Part shown: in pieces, positions 1-12,527 of the stretch
How positions within the stretch are numbered: position 1 is the first letter of the stretch
Layout of the letters: each line of letters begins with the position of its first letter
Assembly: GCA_905250025.1 (NCBI GenBank)
Contig: CAJNOJ010000071.1
Coordinates: 62,001-126,000 of the forward strand
From: Adineta ricciae
Lineage: Eukaryota; Rotifera; Eurotatoria; Adinetida; Adinetidae
Reading direction: 5' to 3'
DNA length: 64,000 nucleotides
Made by a program: the position numbers and the translations under genes
The notes under the pieces: generated by a model
The model's database searches: none
What the model saw: only the letters and a program-made list of their open reading frames with translations
What the model was told of the DNA's origin: nothing

Positions 1-2354
1 AGTACGAATGACGTCAGCAATCGTCGTTCATTTTGCTCAGAGATAGAATTCGATTAGAAAGACTCATCATTATGCGTAAACAAATCTCATCGATGCACGA
101 GAGAAAGCCGAGAGAAGAAAAAAAATAGTTAATATCTAATCAAATACGCTAGGATGTTAGAAAGACTGTTCTTCTATAAACAAAACACATACGTCCTTGT
201 TTTAGACAGACGTTCGATATCGAACACCTTTTTTTCATCTCCGTCGATGTCGTTGCTTTTTTAATGATGTGCTTCATGTATTCATACGATTATTTCGCTT
301 ATCCGCGACAGTATCTTGGCTCGTAATGAGAAAGAAATACTATTATATACCTTCAAGCATGTAACTGAGCTGAATGAACATTGAGGGAGAAAAACGTAAA
401 TTGATTTTGATCATTTGCATGAAGCAGGTGAAAAATAGATTTTTAACTTGAAATAACTCGGATAGGGATTGTATGCAGGGTTTATGATTACTATCTTGAT
501 GACAAGAACGTAAGTCATGCGCACTTGTATACATGGAAAGATCAAAAATGCACTATATAAATCACGGACTCCAACGATGAATGAAGGTTATTAGAAAGAC
601 TAAACTACTCGATAACTGAATCTATTCGTTTTAGTACGATTGGATTAAGAAATTGGTTATACATGATCAGTAAGTGATACATCAAAGGTAATTCAGCTCT
701 CTGACTTTTCTTTTCTTTTTCAAGAATACTTTGTTAGGAGAAGGTAAAATTGATTGTTGTTTGAATAGTATGACTTTAATCTCTTCGGAATTAAACAATT
801 TTGAGATGCACGAATAATTCCTTTTGATCTCGTTTTTATTAATGAAAAGATCTAGGCATATATGTGCTCGATTGCTTTGTTCTAATCTCGGATGCATAGT
901 GTTTTTTTTCGTGCGTCTGTGTTTGATGTCGAAATATCACAAAAATAAACTCGATTATTTTTTAGTAAATAAGAACTTTTACGATTGTTGCTGTCATCAC
1001 GAATTGTAATAAAATTTTCGTTAATAGAAAACGGCATTCTTTCTCTCGAACAGATTCGACTATATAATCTAAGCCATATGATTGACTCGCTTCGATCAGA
1101 TGTCTATAGTTTTTTTCTGTGTGAAGTTGAAGCTACTTGACCTTGCGTGTTCTTTATCTTTCGACTGAAATTTTACAATATGTAAGCAGTGATCGCAAAT
1201 ACTTTCTTATTCCATTTGCTTTTCAAGGTCTTTCTTGGTAAGAAATTTGTACGATACCATTATTTTATAAGCTCAAGTAGTTTGCTTACTCATTCACTCT
1301 CTGCTTCTTTCTCATTTGACCGCCTACTACTTCCTCCATGACACGATATTTTCATGGTATATATCATGCTTTTCTCTTCTTCATTTTTGCTACACGTTAT
1401 TACTCAAAAGGGCAAAAAAGTTATTTCATAATAACAAGGGTTAAATGTCCATTTTCATGAGGAGATCAAAAGGAATTGCATGCCTTTTCTTTTCTGAACG
1501 GCAGAGTGACCTGTATGCTCGAATTCGAACGCACCGGCGAACACAAGCAGAAATTCGTTCCGTTTACTACAAGTTCTTTCTTTTTTCTCGTTGCTTCACT
1601 TCGATATACATGCGTGTATGTATATGCGTTGTTAGTCACGATCACGACAGCTGATTTGTTCGCTTTTCAAATAGCGAGGGAATAATAGATAGAGAGAACG
1701 AGAAAAGAAAGTGAAGGAGCACAACTTACTACTAGAAAAGTAAATGTAAACGAACGAATCAGAGAAGAAGAATTTTCTTTCACACGTATGCATTCAGCAT
1801 CATTGTATTTGAAGTTGTGTTCATCATTATCGCGCTTTTGTGATATGATGATGAAAGTTTCTCTCACTTTTTTTGCCCTGTGACATGTAAAAAATTGAAT
1901 ATACAATGATGATGTCGACACAATGACGATTGGCAAACTTCTTTTTTCATTTATCATCACTTATACGTTTACTCTTGTCTATTGTTCTATCTTTTCTAGG
2001 CTCGTTCTCCTTTTTTGCACATTGTCATTGAAATGCGTATTTTGATCTTATTCTAGAATGCAACAAAAACCGGCGACCAATCTAGTCAAGAAAAATCAAA
2101 ATACAGCAAAGAACGCTTCATCATCACTTACCTGTCATCTATAGTTTACATCATAGTTGCACTCAAAAACAAACTATGACTCAGAATAACTAATATTTCA
2201 ACATCACCATACATTATTCTATATGTCGTAGTCAATTATTTCTCTTTCTCCCTCTTTCTTACTCTTCTCTCTTTCGTTTCTCTTGTTGACAACGAGTTAT
2301 CCATCGAATAATTGTGCTTATACATAACTATTTTTGTCCAGTATTTCGTCAACT
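1..2354. other. Intergenic / 5' flank of the MAST gene, no gene seen
   Basis: AT-rich sequence with only short, low-complexity open frames on both strands. None shows a recognisable domain or a chain of splice-compatible exons. The last 150 bases are pyrimidine-rich (TTTCTCTTTC type) and lead into the MAST start, so they may hold the promoter, a 5' UTR or a trans-splice acceptor. Upstream non-coding exons of MAST cannot be excluded. Confidence 0.5.
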
Positions 2355-5300
2355 ATGAGAAAATTCTTCAGTCAAAAATCTAAACACAAGACAACATCAA
2401 CATTGACAGGTTCATCATCGACCACAGGAACACCATTTATTAAAGATGATGAATTACAAATAACAAGCAGTTTAACAAGAAAATGCAAATCACAGACAAC
2501 GCCTAGTCAATCTCAAGTTTTAACAAATTCAGCAGCAGATCTTATCTTTGAACCGACAATTAATGAAAACATATCATCCGAACAAAATCTTAATACTCAA
2601 TTCAAACCAGATGACAATGAAGAAAAATCAAAAAAACTATTTGTTGTTGTTTCGGGTAATTATTCTCGCTTGATGATAAACATTAATGGAATGCTATTGT
2701 TTCTTTTCCTTGTTCTCCTAATGAAAAGCCTACTCCTTCTATACAGCCATACTTTCGTACCCTTTAACCAAACGTCATCTACACAACAAAAGAACGGTAC
2801 TATCTTATGACTGTATAGTTGTATATTTTTCCTAAAACACGGACTTTATGAATGGAATTTCAGTCGACTTCATCAAATTCCGACGTGATTTTATCTTTAT
2901 CCATATATTAATCGATCTACAAAAGCATTCTTCTAATTTTCTAATGTTGTTCTTTCTAGACGTCGACTCAACTGGTGCATCATCGGTGCCAACAACAGCA
3001 ACGGTATCCAATGAAAATGCTGATTCTCATTTATTAAGTGTTGAGGAACGTGAATCGAGTGAACCGGTGACTACACTTCAACAATCTCATTATCAACAAC
3101 ATCCCCTAACGCGTAAACGTTCATCAACTGGGTCAGGTCAACATCTAGTTCGTTATCGTGAACAAAATTCGAAGAAATTCGTTGAAGAACGTCTTCGTCG
3201 ACGCAGTTGGATGGTCTCCCAAGCACAGTTATTATCAACATCGTCGAATTGTTCAAATGTGATGTCAACATCGGTAAACAATTCACAATCGCCTGAGATT
3301 CTTTCGCATAATCAACAAACAACAAATCTCTCCCGTTTACGTCGTTTACGTTTAGGACAATCAGAGCCTAATTTGAATTCAGTACAGATGAATTACTTCT
3401 ATCAGATATCACCGTCACTTAAGTCATCGCCTCGGACATCATCATCAACAACAAATGAACAAAATAGTTCGCAGACAAATCAATCCAATTCTGCCAACCA
3501 TCCATTAACACCATCACAAAGTCAACAAACGCAACATTTCTTTCCCTATCCATTGCGTCGACCAAGTTCACGTCGTTCGAATTTATCCAGTTTGAATCTA
3601 ATCAATTTGAAACATGTGCTAAGAAAACAACTATCTCCTCAACAACAAATCTTATGTCCAGCATTATCTGAACCACAAGACGCAAATAAAACAGCGAATG
3701 CGTTCAATCCATCGTCCACCAGTGCATTTAAACCGATCGTGAATCTCGATGATAATTCCAACCGTCGATGGTCATTAACATCAGCTCCATCATCAAGTGG
3801 TTACGGAACAACAACACCGATAACATGCCATTCACACGAAAGTTCACAATACTCATCATCGGAACGTCTTCAACATCAGCAACAACAACAACAAAGCCAA
3901 CAACATGTCTGCACGTGTAAACAACCAAGCAATCTACCGAATTCCAACGAAGGAAGTTCATCGAATGGTAGTCCACATGATGATTTCGCCTATGGAAGTT
4001 TACAACGTTTAGAATCACGCTCATTGTCAATGTCGATGCTCGATGCGAATATCTCCTCATCGCCATGTAAAATGATGACTATGCCCGCTCAGGACATGAA
4101 TACAATGGCATACATCTACAAGGAACGTTATCCCACTGCGAAGGTACAAATGGAAGAGCGTCTACAAAACTTCATTGATACGCATAAAACAGTTGATAAA
4201 TACGAATATTGTTCGGACGGATCAGCTCGATTCATTCATAATCAAATTATTGAATTAGCCAAAGATTGCTTGGAAAAGTCACATGAAGATTTAATAACAA
4301 CATTGTACTTCAATGAAATGACAACGAATCTAGAGCGTTTGTTGTTGAATGCAAAGGAAAAATGTCCACAAGCGATTGAAAATCTGCAAACTGTCGCGCG
4401 AAATCTTCTGTTAACAACAGCACGATCAGCACGTCTATTAGAATGTTTAGAATTCGATCCGGAAGATTTCTTGCGAACGTTAGATGAAGTGGAGTGTCAA
4501 GCGAAGATCAATGGAAACATTAAACAAGATATTCCGAAATATATTTGTTCAAAGCTTAACTTAGACCGGAATCCACTTGAAGTTATCGACGCATTACAGG
4601 TAATTTGCTAGTTGAATGCATCTCATTCAGAAAACTTTGATCGGTCCTTCTCTATTTAGGTCAATGAATCAAGTGATCTTGAACGACATGATTCTGTCGA
4701 TAGCAAAACGAGTGTTGGTCTATCGGAAAGCGAAAGCGAATCATTAACAGATTCGAACTATTTAACTATCACACCGAATTCTACGTTTCCACCGATTGAG
4801 CATTCATTGTCGACCAAAGCTCCATGTGAAGACGATTTCGAAGTGATTAAACTAATCTCGAATGGAGCCTATGGTGCCGTTCACTTAGTCAAACATCGTC
4901 AAAGTCAGGAACGATATGCAGTGAAGAAGATTTCCAAGACTCATCTAATCTTACGAAACCAAGTCGAACAAGCTTTTGTCGAACGCGACATCATGACATT
5001 TACTGATAATCCATTCGTTGTTGCATTGATATGCACATTCGAAACGAAAAAGCATCTATGTCTTGTGATGGAGTACGTCGAAGGTGGAGATGTTGCTACA
5101 TTATTAAAAAACATCGGTGGACCTTTGAATATCGACATAGCACGAATGTATTTTGCTGAAACAACGCTGGCTGTGGAGTATCTTCATTCCTATGGTATTA
5201 TTCATCGTGATCTTAAACCAGATAATCTGCTTATAACAGCTGTTGGCCATATAAAACTAACCGATTTCGGCTTATCGAAAATTGGTTTGATGTCATTAAC

Positions 5301-8300
5301 AACGACTTTTTATGAAAAACATATCGATAAAGAAACGAAAGCATTCAATGATAAGCAAATATGCGGAACACCGTCATACATAGCGCCTGAAGTTATTCTT
5401 AGAAAAGGTTATGGCAAACCGGTCGATTGGTGGAGTATGGGTATTATTTTATATGAATTTTTAGTTGGTGTACCACCCTTTACGGGTAATACACCTGACG
5501 AATTATTTGTGAATGTTATCAACGGACAAATCGAATGGCCTGACATTCTCGACGAGTCAACTCTTGATTTGTCTTCGTCGACATGTTTCGACTCATCGGA
5601 ACAAGTCTTTTGTCCCGAGGCGAAGAGTTTAATTGAACAACTCCTTGAACATGATCCATCGCAACGTTTGGGTACATTAGGTGGTGCTTTAGAAATTCGT
5701 GCACATCCATTTTGTGCTTGTATTAATTGGAATACTTTATTACGTGAAAAAGCTGACTTCGTACCAGTATTAGAATCACCTGATGATACATCGTATTTTG
5801 ATACGCGAGAAGATCGTTATCAACATTCAGATGATGATGTTTTATCATCGACGACGAATAAACAAACACAAGTAGCATTACCTGACAATGATTCCGATAT
5901 ATTATTCGCTTCATTTTCATCCGTCTCGTTAAAATATGTTTCAGAACTATCGGGTAATTCGAAACAACGTCATTCAAATAAAACTCAACACCCTCAAGAC
6001 TCGACAACAACAAACACAACTGCATCGGAGGTCTCATCAACTGATGTATCAAGAACGAATTCATGTTCCGAATGTTTTAATCCTGATAATATTATAAGAA
6101 TTAATTCACCAAGTGCTTTTCAACCACTTGTTATGTCCCAATCAATGCCACCACAGACAAGAGATAAGGGTAAGTTGCTTTTCTCTTTTGCCTCTTTGTC
6201 CTCATTTGGCTTCTTTTCTTCTGCAGTTGAACCATCGCCCGTTCAGCCAACATTTGGTTCGGATACTTTTGAACCATTGCTTGTCTCATCAGATGATAAT
6301 TCTTCAGAAACACCATCTCATAAGAATAATTCCGTAGCATCAGCTGGTTCCGATAAGCTTTTATTATCGAATATATCACTGTCAAGACAAAACTCTTCCT
6401 CATCATCGTCACTTTCATCATCAATTCCAAATTCTACATTAACCCCGATAACAAAAAATGTTGAAGAAAAGAAAACAGCTGCAATCACTACTAGTACACC
6501 TTCGACAACAACGAAACATTACAAGCAACGTAAAACGTCACTCAGATTACTTGAACAGCAAAATGCGAATGATAGTGGTGATGACAATCAACAGCAAAAA
6601 GGTAAACCCCGCCATCATTACCACCATAAGAAAGTGCGAATACCTCGAGTCCTATCTCCTCTACGTCCAAAACAATCAACAACATCACCAACACCAGCGA
6701 GTAATATTCCTATTCCATCAAATACAAAATCACAAGACGTCATACAATCAAATAAATCAAATAACTCGTCAACATCATCACAAACTACACCAAAGGCAGC
6801 CGTTATCAATGAAACTGAATTTAAAAAATCAGCTTCATCCAATTCGTTGATACCAGCACCAACACATAAAGTTATTTCATCTAATCTAACAACAACAACC
6901 ACAACGACGTTGACGACCACATCAGTAGCAAACACAAACCGACCGATTAAATACAATAATCAACAACGAAGTTTTCCACGATCTTTATCGAAGTCATTTT
7001 CATCGTCTTCTTCGTCGTCATCACCGCCGCCACCAGTATGGTTTAACAATCCAGTAGGTTTTTTTTCTTCTTTTTTTTGCAAGTAAATCTCGTTTATTTG
7101 CTTAGGATGATCGTTCTTATCGTCATACACAACGTCATAACATGGCTGTCTCGCCTCTCGAACGTGATACAACTCTCCGAGCCCATCAACAAAATTCATT
7201 TTCATCATCGACAATATCTCCTGTACACTCATTAACACACAATCTTCGACCACCGATCATCATTCGTCGTGGTCCACGCAGTTTTGGCTTTACATTACGT
7301 GCTGTGAAAGTCTTTCATGGTAACACCGACTATTATACAACACAACATGTTGTCGTCGCTGTTGAAGGCCCAGCTGAAGAAGCTGGCCTAAGGCCGAATG
7401 ATGTTATTACTCATGTGAATGAACGTCCTGTTGCTGGTCTTCTACATCCTGAAGTTGTGAAATTAATTTTAAGTGGTTCACCGAAATTGTCTATCCGAGC
7501 AATTCCTTGTTCAGAAACTCAGATACGTACTGGTGGACGACGTCGTTCGCCTTCAAAACAGAAGATTCGCTATCAACAGCAACATTATTACGATAACAAG
7601 AAAACTCAAACGAGCAATTCATATCATCAACCATATTGCCTAAAATATCGAACGAACTCGTCAGGAAACTCTTCCAGTATTAATTCAAATAATAGTAATG
7701 GAAATAATGCAGTAACTAATCCAAATAAAAAGCATCCACAAAACAATTCACTCTTTCGACGTTTGAGTGAAAGAAAAGTAGCACGAGATATGGAAGCAGC
7801 AGCCGTCGCTGCTGGTCTCCCATTAACCATTCCAACAACGTTTATAACCAATACCAATTTAGCACATACATTAACAACGACAAACACATCTATACTCTCG
7901 TCATCGTTACCATTACTTTTGTTTAATAATCAATCGATTCATGAACATAACAACGAAAGATCTGCATCAGTAAATTATCATCAACCTCGTCCCAACATAC
8001 TTGATTCATCCGAATGGCCACCACTTCAAGCACCGCTCAAACCACCGACACCGACTGGCACTGAACCAGATTCTCCTCAACCCACACTATTACCATTAAT
8101 TGCCAGGCAGAAATCACAGGTATACTTAGGCAGACTAACGATCCCTCTGTGTATCAACGAATGCTTACTTTTCTTTTGTCTTTTCCTAATTTGAGATATC
8201 TGTTTCGCCTTTGGCTAAATGTCCTTCATCGGCAACATCATCGAGTACAACAAATTCAAATCTACCGACATCAAATCCATCTACACATCACTCTCTTTGT

Positions 8301-8929
8301 AAAACCCTATCTGAACCACCCGTTTTTCCTCATCAGCATAGCCAGATTCAATATCCGGTAAACAATAACGAAAACAACAACAATAACGCTCAGAGTGATC
8401 AGCTCTGAATGTCTGTGTGCCCGCGCTTTGCTTCAATATATAAATGCCGTCTTTTTAAATAACAGACAGCCACGCGCTGACGCTTGTGTGTGTTATGTAA
8501 ATATACATATAACTCTGTGTGGGTTTACTTTTTTTGTGTTTTGATCAACCAATATTACTATATGCATACAAAATACTCGATTGATACAATGATAACCTAA
8601 GGTAACCAAATAACATATGATTATGTTTTTTTTTTATAATTAATTGTGTTTTTTTAACAAGAGAATTATTGCATCTATGTGTGTGTATTTTCGTTGTTCT
8701 ATTCTAGTCTCGACAGAACCGTCATGAACAGAAACCAAGACGAAATCATTGCTATGTACCCATGGCAACAACTCATAAGAAGAAAGTTTTTCATCAGACA
8801 CCTGTTCATCCATCATCTTCGATATCTCAACCGCCATTCATTTTGGAAACTAATCTCAATCGAAACGTTCAAGCAAGTCCAAATTATCTCGATGTATTCC
8901 ATCATGATCAATTAACTCGTTCATCTTGA
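2355..8929 (+). CDS. MAST: Microtubule-associated serine/threonine kinase (MAST family)
   Basis: An AGC-type protein kinase with a PDZ domain, a combination specific to the MAST family, which acts at the cytoskeleton. Exons read by eye are 2355-2655, 2960-4599, 4660-6169, 6227-7053, 7106-8119, 8196-8357 and 8708-8929. They sum to 5676 nt (1891 residues) in frame. Domains in order: a low-complexity Ser/Gln-rich N-terminus; the helical MAST pre-kinase domain (coded about 4090-4600); the kinase (from [23 protein letters not shown] lysine in YAVKKISK, catalytic [16 protein letters not shown], and [10 protein letters not shown] in the activation segment); an AGC tail; a long Ser/Thr-rich linker; and one PDZ domain (coded about 7255-7510, with SFGFTLRAV as the carboxylate loop). 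The ATG at 2355 is the first in-frame one. An alternative short end at 8406-8408 arises if the last intron (8358-8707) is retained. The family call is very secure; the paralogue (MAST1-4) is not assigned. Confidence 0.93.
8358..8707 (+). other. Alternative terminal intron of MAST (retained or spliced)
   Basis: GTAAAC at 8358 and TTCTATTCTAG ending at 8707 form an in-phase intron of 350 nt, much longer than the 45-75 nt introns around it. If it is retained, translation stops at 8406-8408 after an Asn-rich tail. If it is spliced, the frame continues into an open exon of 73 codons that is Pro/Ser/His-rich like the rest of the tail and stops at 8927-8929. Confidence 0.6.
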
Positions 8930-9631
8930 ATTGAATCATCAACGAGTTTACCATCGACTCGAATGCATGTTGATAATTTTTCTTCCACCCCGGTCGTGAT
9001 CCCTACAACAAATTTTTTTCTATCGACGAAGATAGGCTTCTTTTAAAATGTACATATTTATATATATATATATGATGTGCGTGAGTGTGTATATGTATTT
9101 AGGCTAGCCTTGTATATACGTTTTTCTTGGTTTTTTTTTCTTCTTTTACATGTGTCTTTCAAGTAAACTGTCTCTTTCTTTGCTCTTATTAAAAACCCTC
9201 TAGCCCAATAATTGTGCTGCTTTTATTCTTGTCCACAGGACTTTCTCACACGATTTCGACTATTCTTGTATTTCTTTTGATGATTATGAAGATGAGAAAG
9301 ACTTTGTTGGTTTTCGAGGCGTGACGTATTATTGTTCAAATCTGATGATGGACATGTACACACACATAAAAAAAGCAAACTAAGATGTGCGCTCGTATCT
9401 ATGTTTACATATTTCTTTCATTCGGTGTTTCTCTTTTTTTCTCCCCGTTTTTTTGCTTCTTCGACTGTGTACATTATCACAACCATATGTTTTTTGTTCT
9501 TTTTTTCTCGCTTGCACAAACAGATGGATTATTAAAAAAAGCAACAAACAACAAGAACTAAAAGAGTTTCTCTATAACTAATGACAGTGCCATTCGAGAG
9601 CTAAACTTTAGTTTCAGATTATTGAAAAGAA
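8930..9631. other. Intergenic, MAST 3' flank and MRPL24 upstream region
   Basis: No gene seen. It contains a short (TA)n tract at about 9059-9073, T-rich stretches, and a TTTAGTTTCAG acceptor-like sequence just before the MRPL24 start. Open frames here are T-rich and lack coding character. Confidence 0.5.
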
Positions 9632-10662
9632 ATGGTGCGTTTGACACCCATCTTACGGTGGAGTGATTATTTTCATATGCCAAAGAGATTTGTTGAACGG
9701 ATGAAATTCAATGGAACTGTAATTGGTAAAAATTGCCCGGACTTCCATTTAATCATATATCTATCGTCACATTCTTTTAGAGGGAAATATGAATGTTATA
9801 CCTCATAAAACAATTAAGTATAACGACCCATGGATATATACGCAAGATCCACCATGGACGGATCTTGCACAACGTAAAAATGACCCAAGGCACGGTACCC
9901 GACATCCACAATTGATCGAACCTTTGAAGACGTGGGATTTCTTTCGTGGAGATTTAGTATGTTCGATTGTCCTTCTCTCTCTTCGCACGATATCATTTGA
10001 AATCTTTCTCGACAGGTTGAAGTCATGGTTGGAAAAGACAAAGGCAAACAGAGCAATGTTGTTGCTTATATTCGTGAATTGAACGCGGTTTTTGTCGGTG
10101 GATTAAATCTAGTATGATTATACGTTGTCCATGATACAGTTGTTATGCGTTCATTCATCTTGTAGGAAATTCAACGAGTGAGTGGCGGCGCAATTACAAG
10201 TACTTCGATTGCTGCCAAAGAAAAACCATTGATTGCTCCATATCAAGTAAAACTAATCGATCCTTATGATGGGTATGAAACACTGCATATTCAATCGGTA
10301 TTGTCTTTCTCATATCTGATGATCATATTTTAGAAAACCGTGTACTATCGAATGGCGATATACAGCTGAAGGTGAACATGTGCGTGTCTCTACTAGATCC
10401 GGTCGTATTATTCCTAAGTCTCCTGCCTGGGAAGAAACCAATGACTATGCCAAGAAGAAGACATACAAACGTAATAAATATCAATCGGACAAACATCATT
10501 CAACTGCATTTTTATTTTATTCTAGCCGGTCCTAATGACACTGTCGATAATGACCTGAAAGCTGTTACATTTGAACCGAAATTGATGACAGTTGCCGAAG
10601 AATTAATGCAAGTGAATGGTATTGTAGAAACGAAGAAGCGTGGTCCTGTGTATATCTATTAG
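9632..10662 (+). CDS. MRPL24: Mitochondrial large ribosomal subunit protein uL24m
   Basis: This is the mitochondrial member of the L24 family, which binds 23S-type rRNA early in large-subunit assembly. The six exons read by eye join in frame. The KOW-type core is visible as [15 protein letters not shown] followed by VGGLNLE, and then the animal-type C-terminal extension ends in KKRGPVYIY. Residues [19 protein letters not shown] and [11 protein letters not shown] match the conserved stretch ahead of the KOW motif. Introns are about 55-65 nt. The ATG at 9632 follows an acceptor-like TTTCAG at 9612-9617, and the predicted N-terminus is basic ([10 protein letters not shown]), as expected for a matrix-targeted protein. 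AATAAA lies just after the stop. The next gene starts only 96 nt downstream, which suggests co-transcription. Confidence 0.9.
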
Positions 10663-10747
10663 TTAAAGATACAAAGAATAAAAACATCTGTTTTGTTATA
10701 CAATAGATAAATTGATATTCTATGTTTCATTTTCTACTTTGATTTTC

Positions 10748-10749
10748 AG
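10748..10749 (+). promoter_or_regulatory. Candidate spliced-leader trans-splice acceptor between MRPL24 and the next ORF
   Basis: A polypyrimidine run ends in TTTTCAG ten bases before the ATG at 10759, and the upstream stop is at 10662. There is no upstream coding exon to supply a donor, so the AG would serve as an outron acceptor. Bdelloid rotifers are known to use spliced-leader trans-splicing; its use here is inference. Confidence 0.45.
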
Positions 10750-10758
10750 ATTAGGAGA

Positions 10759-11207
10759 ATGATAAGTTCATTCGTATTAAAAGCATCTGTGTTGACGAAT
10801 ACAGTTCGAAATGCTCTTCCTAGTATATTACTAATGCAACCCGTGCGGACTGCTTTTCTTTACGAATCAAAGCATCGCGTGAATATAATGAAACGTATGG
10901 CGAACAAAGGAATTCATAACCAACTGGGACGAAAGAAGGGTCAAGTATATCTATGGGAAAAACTGATCAAAGGTGAAGAAGTTGTTGTCGGTACGCAGAA
11001 TGCAAAATCTTTACATTGTTTGTTTCTAACAAAAGGTCTTGATCTGTTTTAGAAGCGCCATTCTTCCCATTTACTGAAGCTGCCAAAGCTGCAAGCAAAC
11101 CGTTTTGTGAAATTAAAGACAAGTACAAACCTCTGAAACCTGTTCGAATACCACGACCGGATCCTTGGCTTGATCGAAAATCATTCAAACATACAAAGAA
11201 ATTCTAA
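10759..11207 (+). CDS. Small basic protein, probably mitochondrial, family not recognised
   Basis: Two exons (10759-10990 and 11053-11207) join in frame across a 62-nt intron. They give about 128 residues. The N-terminus is hydrophobic/basic without acidic residues in the first stretch, compatible with a mitochondrial presequence. The middle is lysine-rich (KRMANKGIHNQLGRKKGQ), and the C-terminus carries the pattern PVRIPRPDPWLDRKSF before a Lys-rich end. Its position 96 nt behind MRPL24 with an acceptor-like TTTTCAG suggests that the two are expressed together, so a mitochondrial ribosome or assembly role is a fair guess. I could not match it to a specific mitoribosomal family. It is convergent with the riboflavin transporter, whose stop lies 63 nt away. 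Confidence 0.7.
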
Positions 11208-11270
11208 TTGTTATTTGTATCTATAGAATGTCTTTCAGTAAAACAGATTCTACTAGGAATTTATTCATTT

Positions 11271-12527
11271 TTAACAGTATGCTTGACATACAGCTCGGCT
11301 TTTAAATATATTGTAGACATTAATAAGTAGATACATTGGAACGGCTCCAACTAGACTGCCGAGTTGACTTGCTGCTCCAAACCAAAACAAACCACTTTCG
11401 CGTGGAAATTCTTGCCGAATCCGGTTGCCAAGAACTAATTTTATATAATAAAAGAGTAGATACGCTAGGAAATAACAACTAATGATTAACACAGCACCAC
11501 CTGCCGAGTCGTGTAACGGTGGACATGGACTTAAGGCAGCAACAACAATCACATAGATTGATATACAAGTAGCGCAAACGAGTAAAATTGTTAACGTAAA
11601 AATGCTCAAGATACTTCGTAAGAAGATACCAAGTAAAACTGATAATGGATTTGATATCGGTAAAATAAGACTGAAAATGTAATATGCTCTTTGAGAGTAT
11701 GGTAACACAGCATAAGTGCCAATCGAAGGTAGAATGCCGTAAATGATAATACTTGATAGAAATCCGAACGTGAGTAAGATATAATAATGCTTCTTCGACA
11801 TATGCGATGATGTTGTTCGACTATCTGGAGTAAGACTTGTTTCAACGGAGAATTCCATGACGTTGAAAGTTCGTTGCGCTTTTGGAATCGACGAGAATTC
11901 CAGTAAGAGAAAAGCAATCAGGGAAAGAAGGATAATGCCGGCAAATATCCAAAAATAAACTTGAACAGAAAATCGTGGAGAAGAATACTCAGGATAAGTT
12001 GAATTCTCTCGACAGATTGTTTCCCCACCTACACCCTGAATTGATGCTAAAATCGACGGAATCAACGATGTTAAACTTTCGCCAAGATACAATGCATTTA
12101 ACAATTTTGCATGGTATCGCTTCATATAATCCGCATAAGTTACAGTCGACGTTGTATCCAATGTGCCAAGTAAAAAAACTAAAACCAAAAAGAATACTGA
12201 ATGTGGTCGACCAGCGAAATAACTTGTTGTGTTCCAGTGTTGAGCAATTAAAGCACATGATATGATGCCAACTAGAATTTCTATATAGATAAATATTCGT
12301 TCATCAAGATGCTTTTTGAAACGAAGTTTTAATAGAACGATAATCAATGGTCCGATGTTACTCAATGCAATCGCTAAAGTTAAATATGATGGTAAAGACC
12401 ATCCTTCTGGCGCTTCGTTGACAATCAAAGGAAGTTCAACCCACACACCATTCACGTCAAGCCAAGTAGATAGGGCGAAGACAATCAGAAGAAGTGCCGT
12501 TAGTGTGAAACTCCTATCACGTAACAT
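11271..12527 (-). CDS. SLC52A: Riboflavin transporter, SLC52A (RFVT) family
   Basis: An intronless frame of 418 residues with about ten or eleven hydrophobic segments, close to the usual length of 440-470 for animal riboflavin transporters. The N-terminus carries the family signature: a first helix, then WLDVNGVWVELPLIV and EGWSLPSYLTLAIALSNIGP. The C-terminal half ends in GLFWFGAASQLGSLVGAVP, again typical. It should sit in the plasma membrane and take up vitamin B2. The ATG at 12527 is in the expected place, right before the first helix. Lack of introns contrasts with the intron-dense neighbours, but this is not in itself a sign of transfer. The gene converges on the small basic protein gene. 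Confidence 0.9.
   Translation of the reverse strand: MLRDRSFTLTALLLIVFALSTWLDVNGVWVELPLIVNEAPEGWSLPSYLTLAIALSNIGPLIIVLLKLRFKKHLDERIFIYIEILVGIISCALIAQHWNTTSYFAGRPHSVFFLVLVFLLGTLDTTSTVTYADYMKRYHAKLLNALYLGESLTSLIPSILASIQGVGGETICRENSTYPEYSSPRFSVQVYFWIFAGIILLSLIAFLLLEFSSIPKAQRTFNVMEFSVETSLTPDSRTTSSHMSKKHYYILLTFGFLSSIIIYGILPSIGTYAVLPYSQRAYYIFSLILPISNPLSVLLGIFLRSILSIFTLTILLVCATCISIYVIVVAALSPCPPLHDSAGGAVLIISCYFLAYLLFYYIKLVLGNRIRQEFPRESGLFWFGAASQLGSLVGAVPMYLLINVYNIFKSRAVCQAYC

Noticed and set aside
1667-1960. Possible minus-strand gene upstream of MAST
   Set aside because: 97 low-complexity residues, no splice partners, no recognisable motif, and composition like the surrounding AT-rich sequence.
6170-6226. 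Phe/Ser-rich 19-residue insertion read through in the MAST frame
   Set aside because: It is a stop-free 57-nt sequence bounded by GTAAGT and TTCTGCAG with a pyrimidine-rich body, so it is a short intron whose length happens to be a multiple of three.
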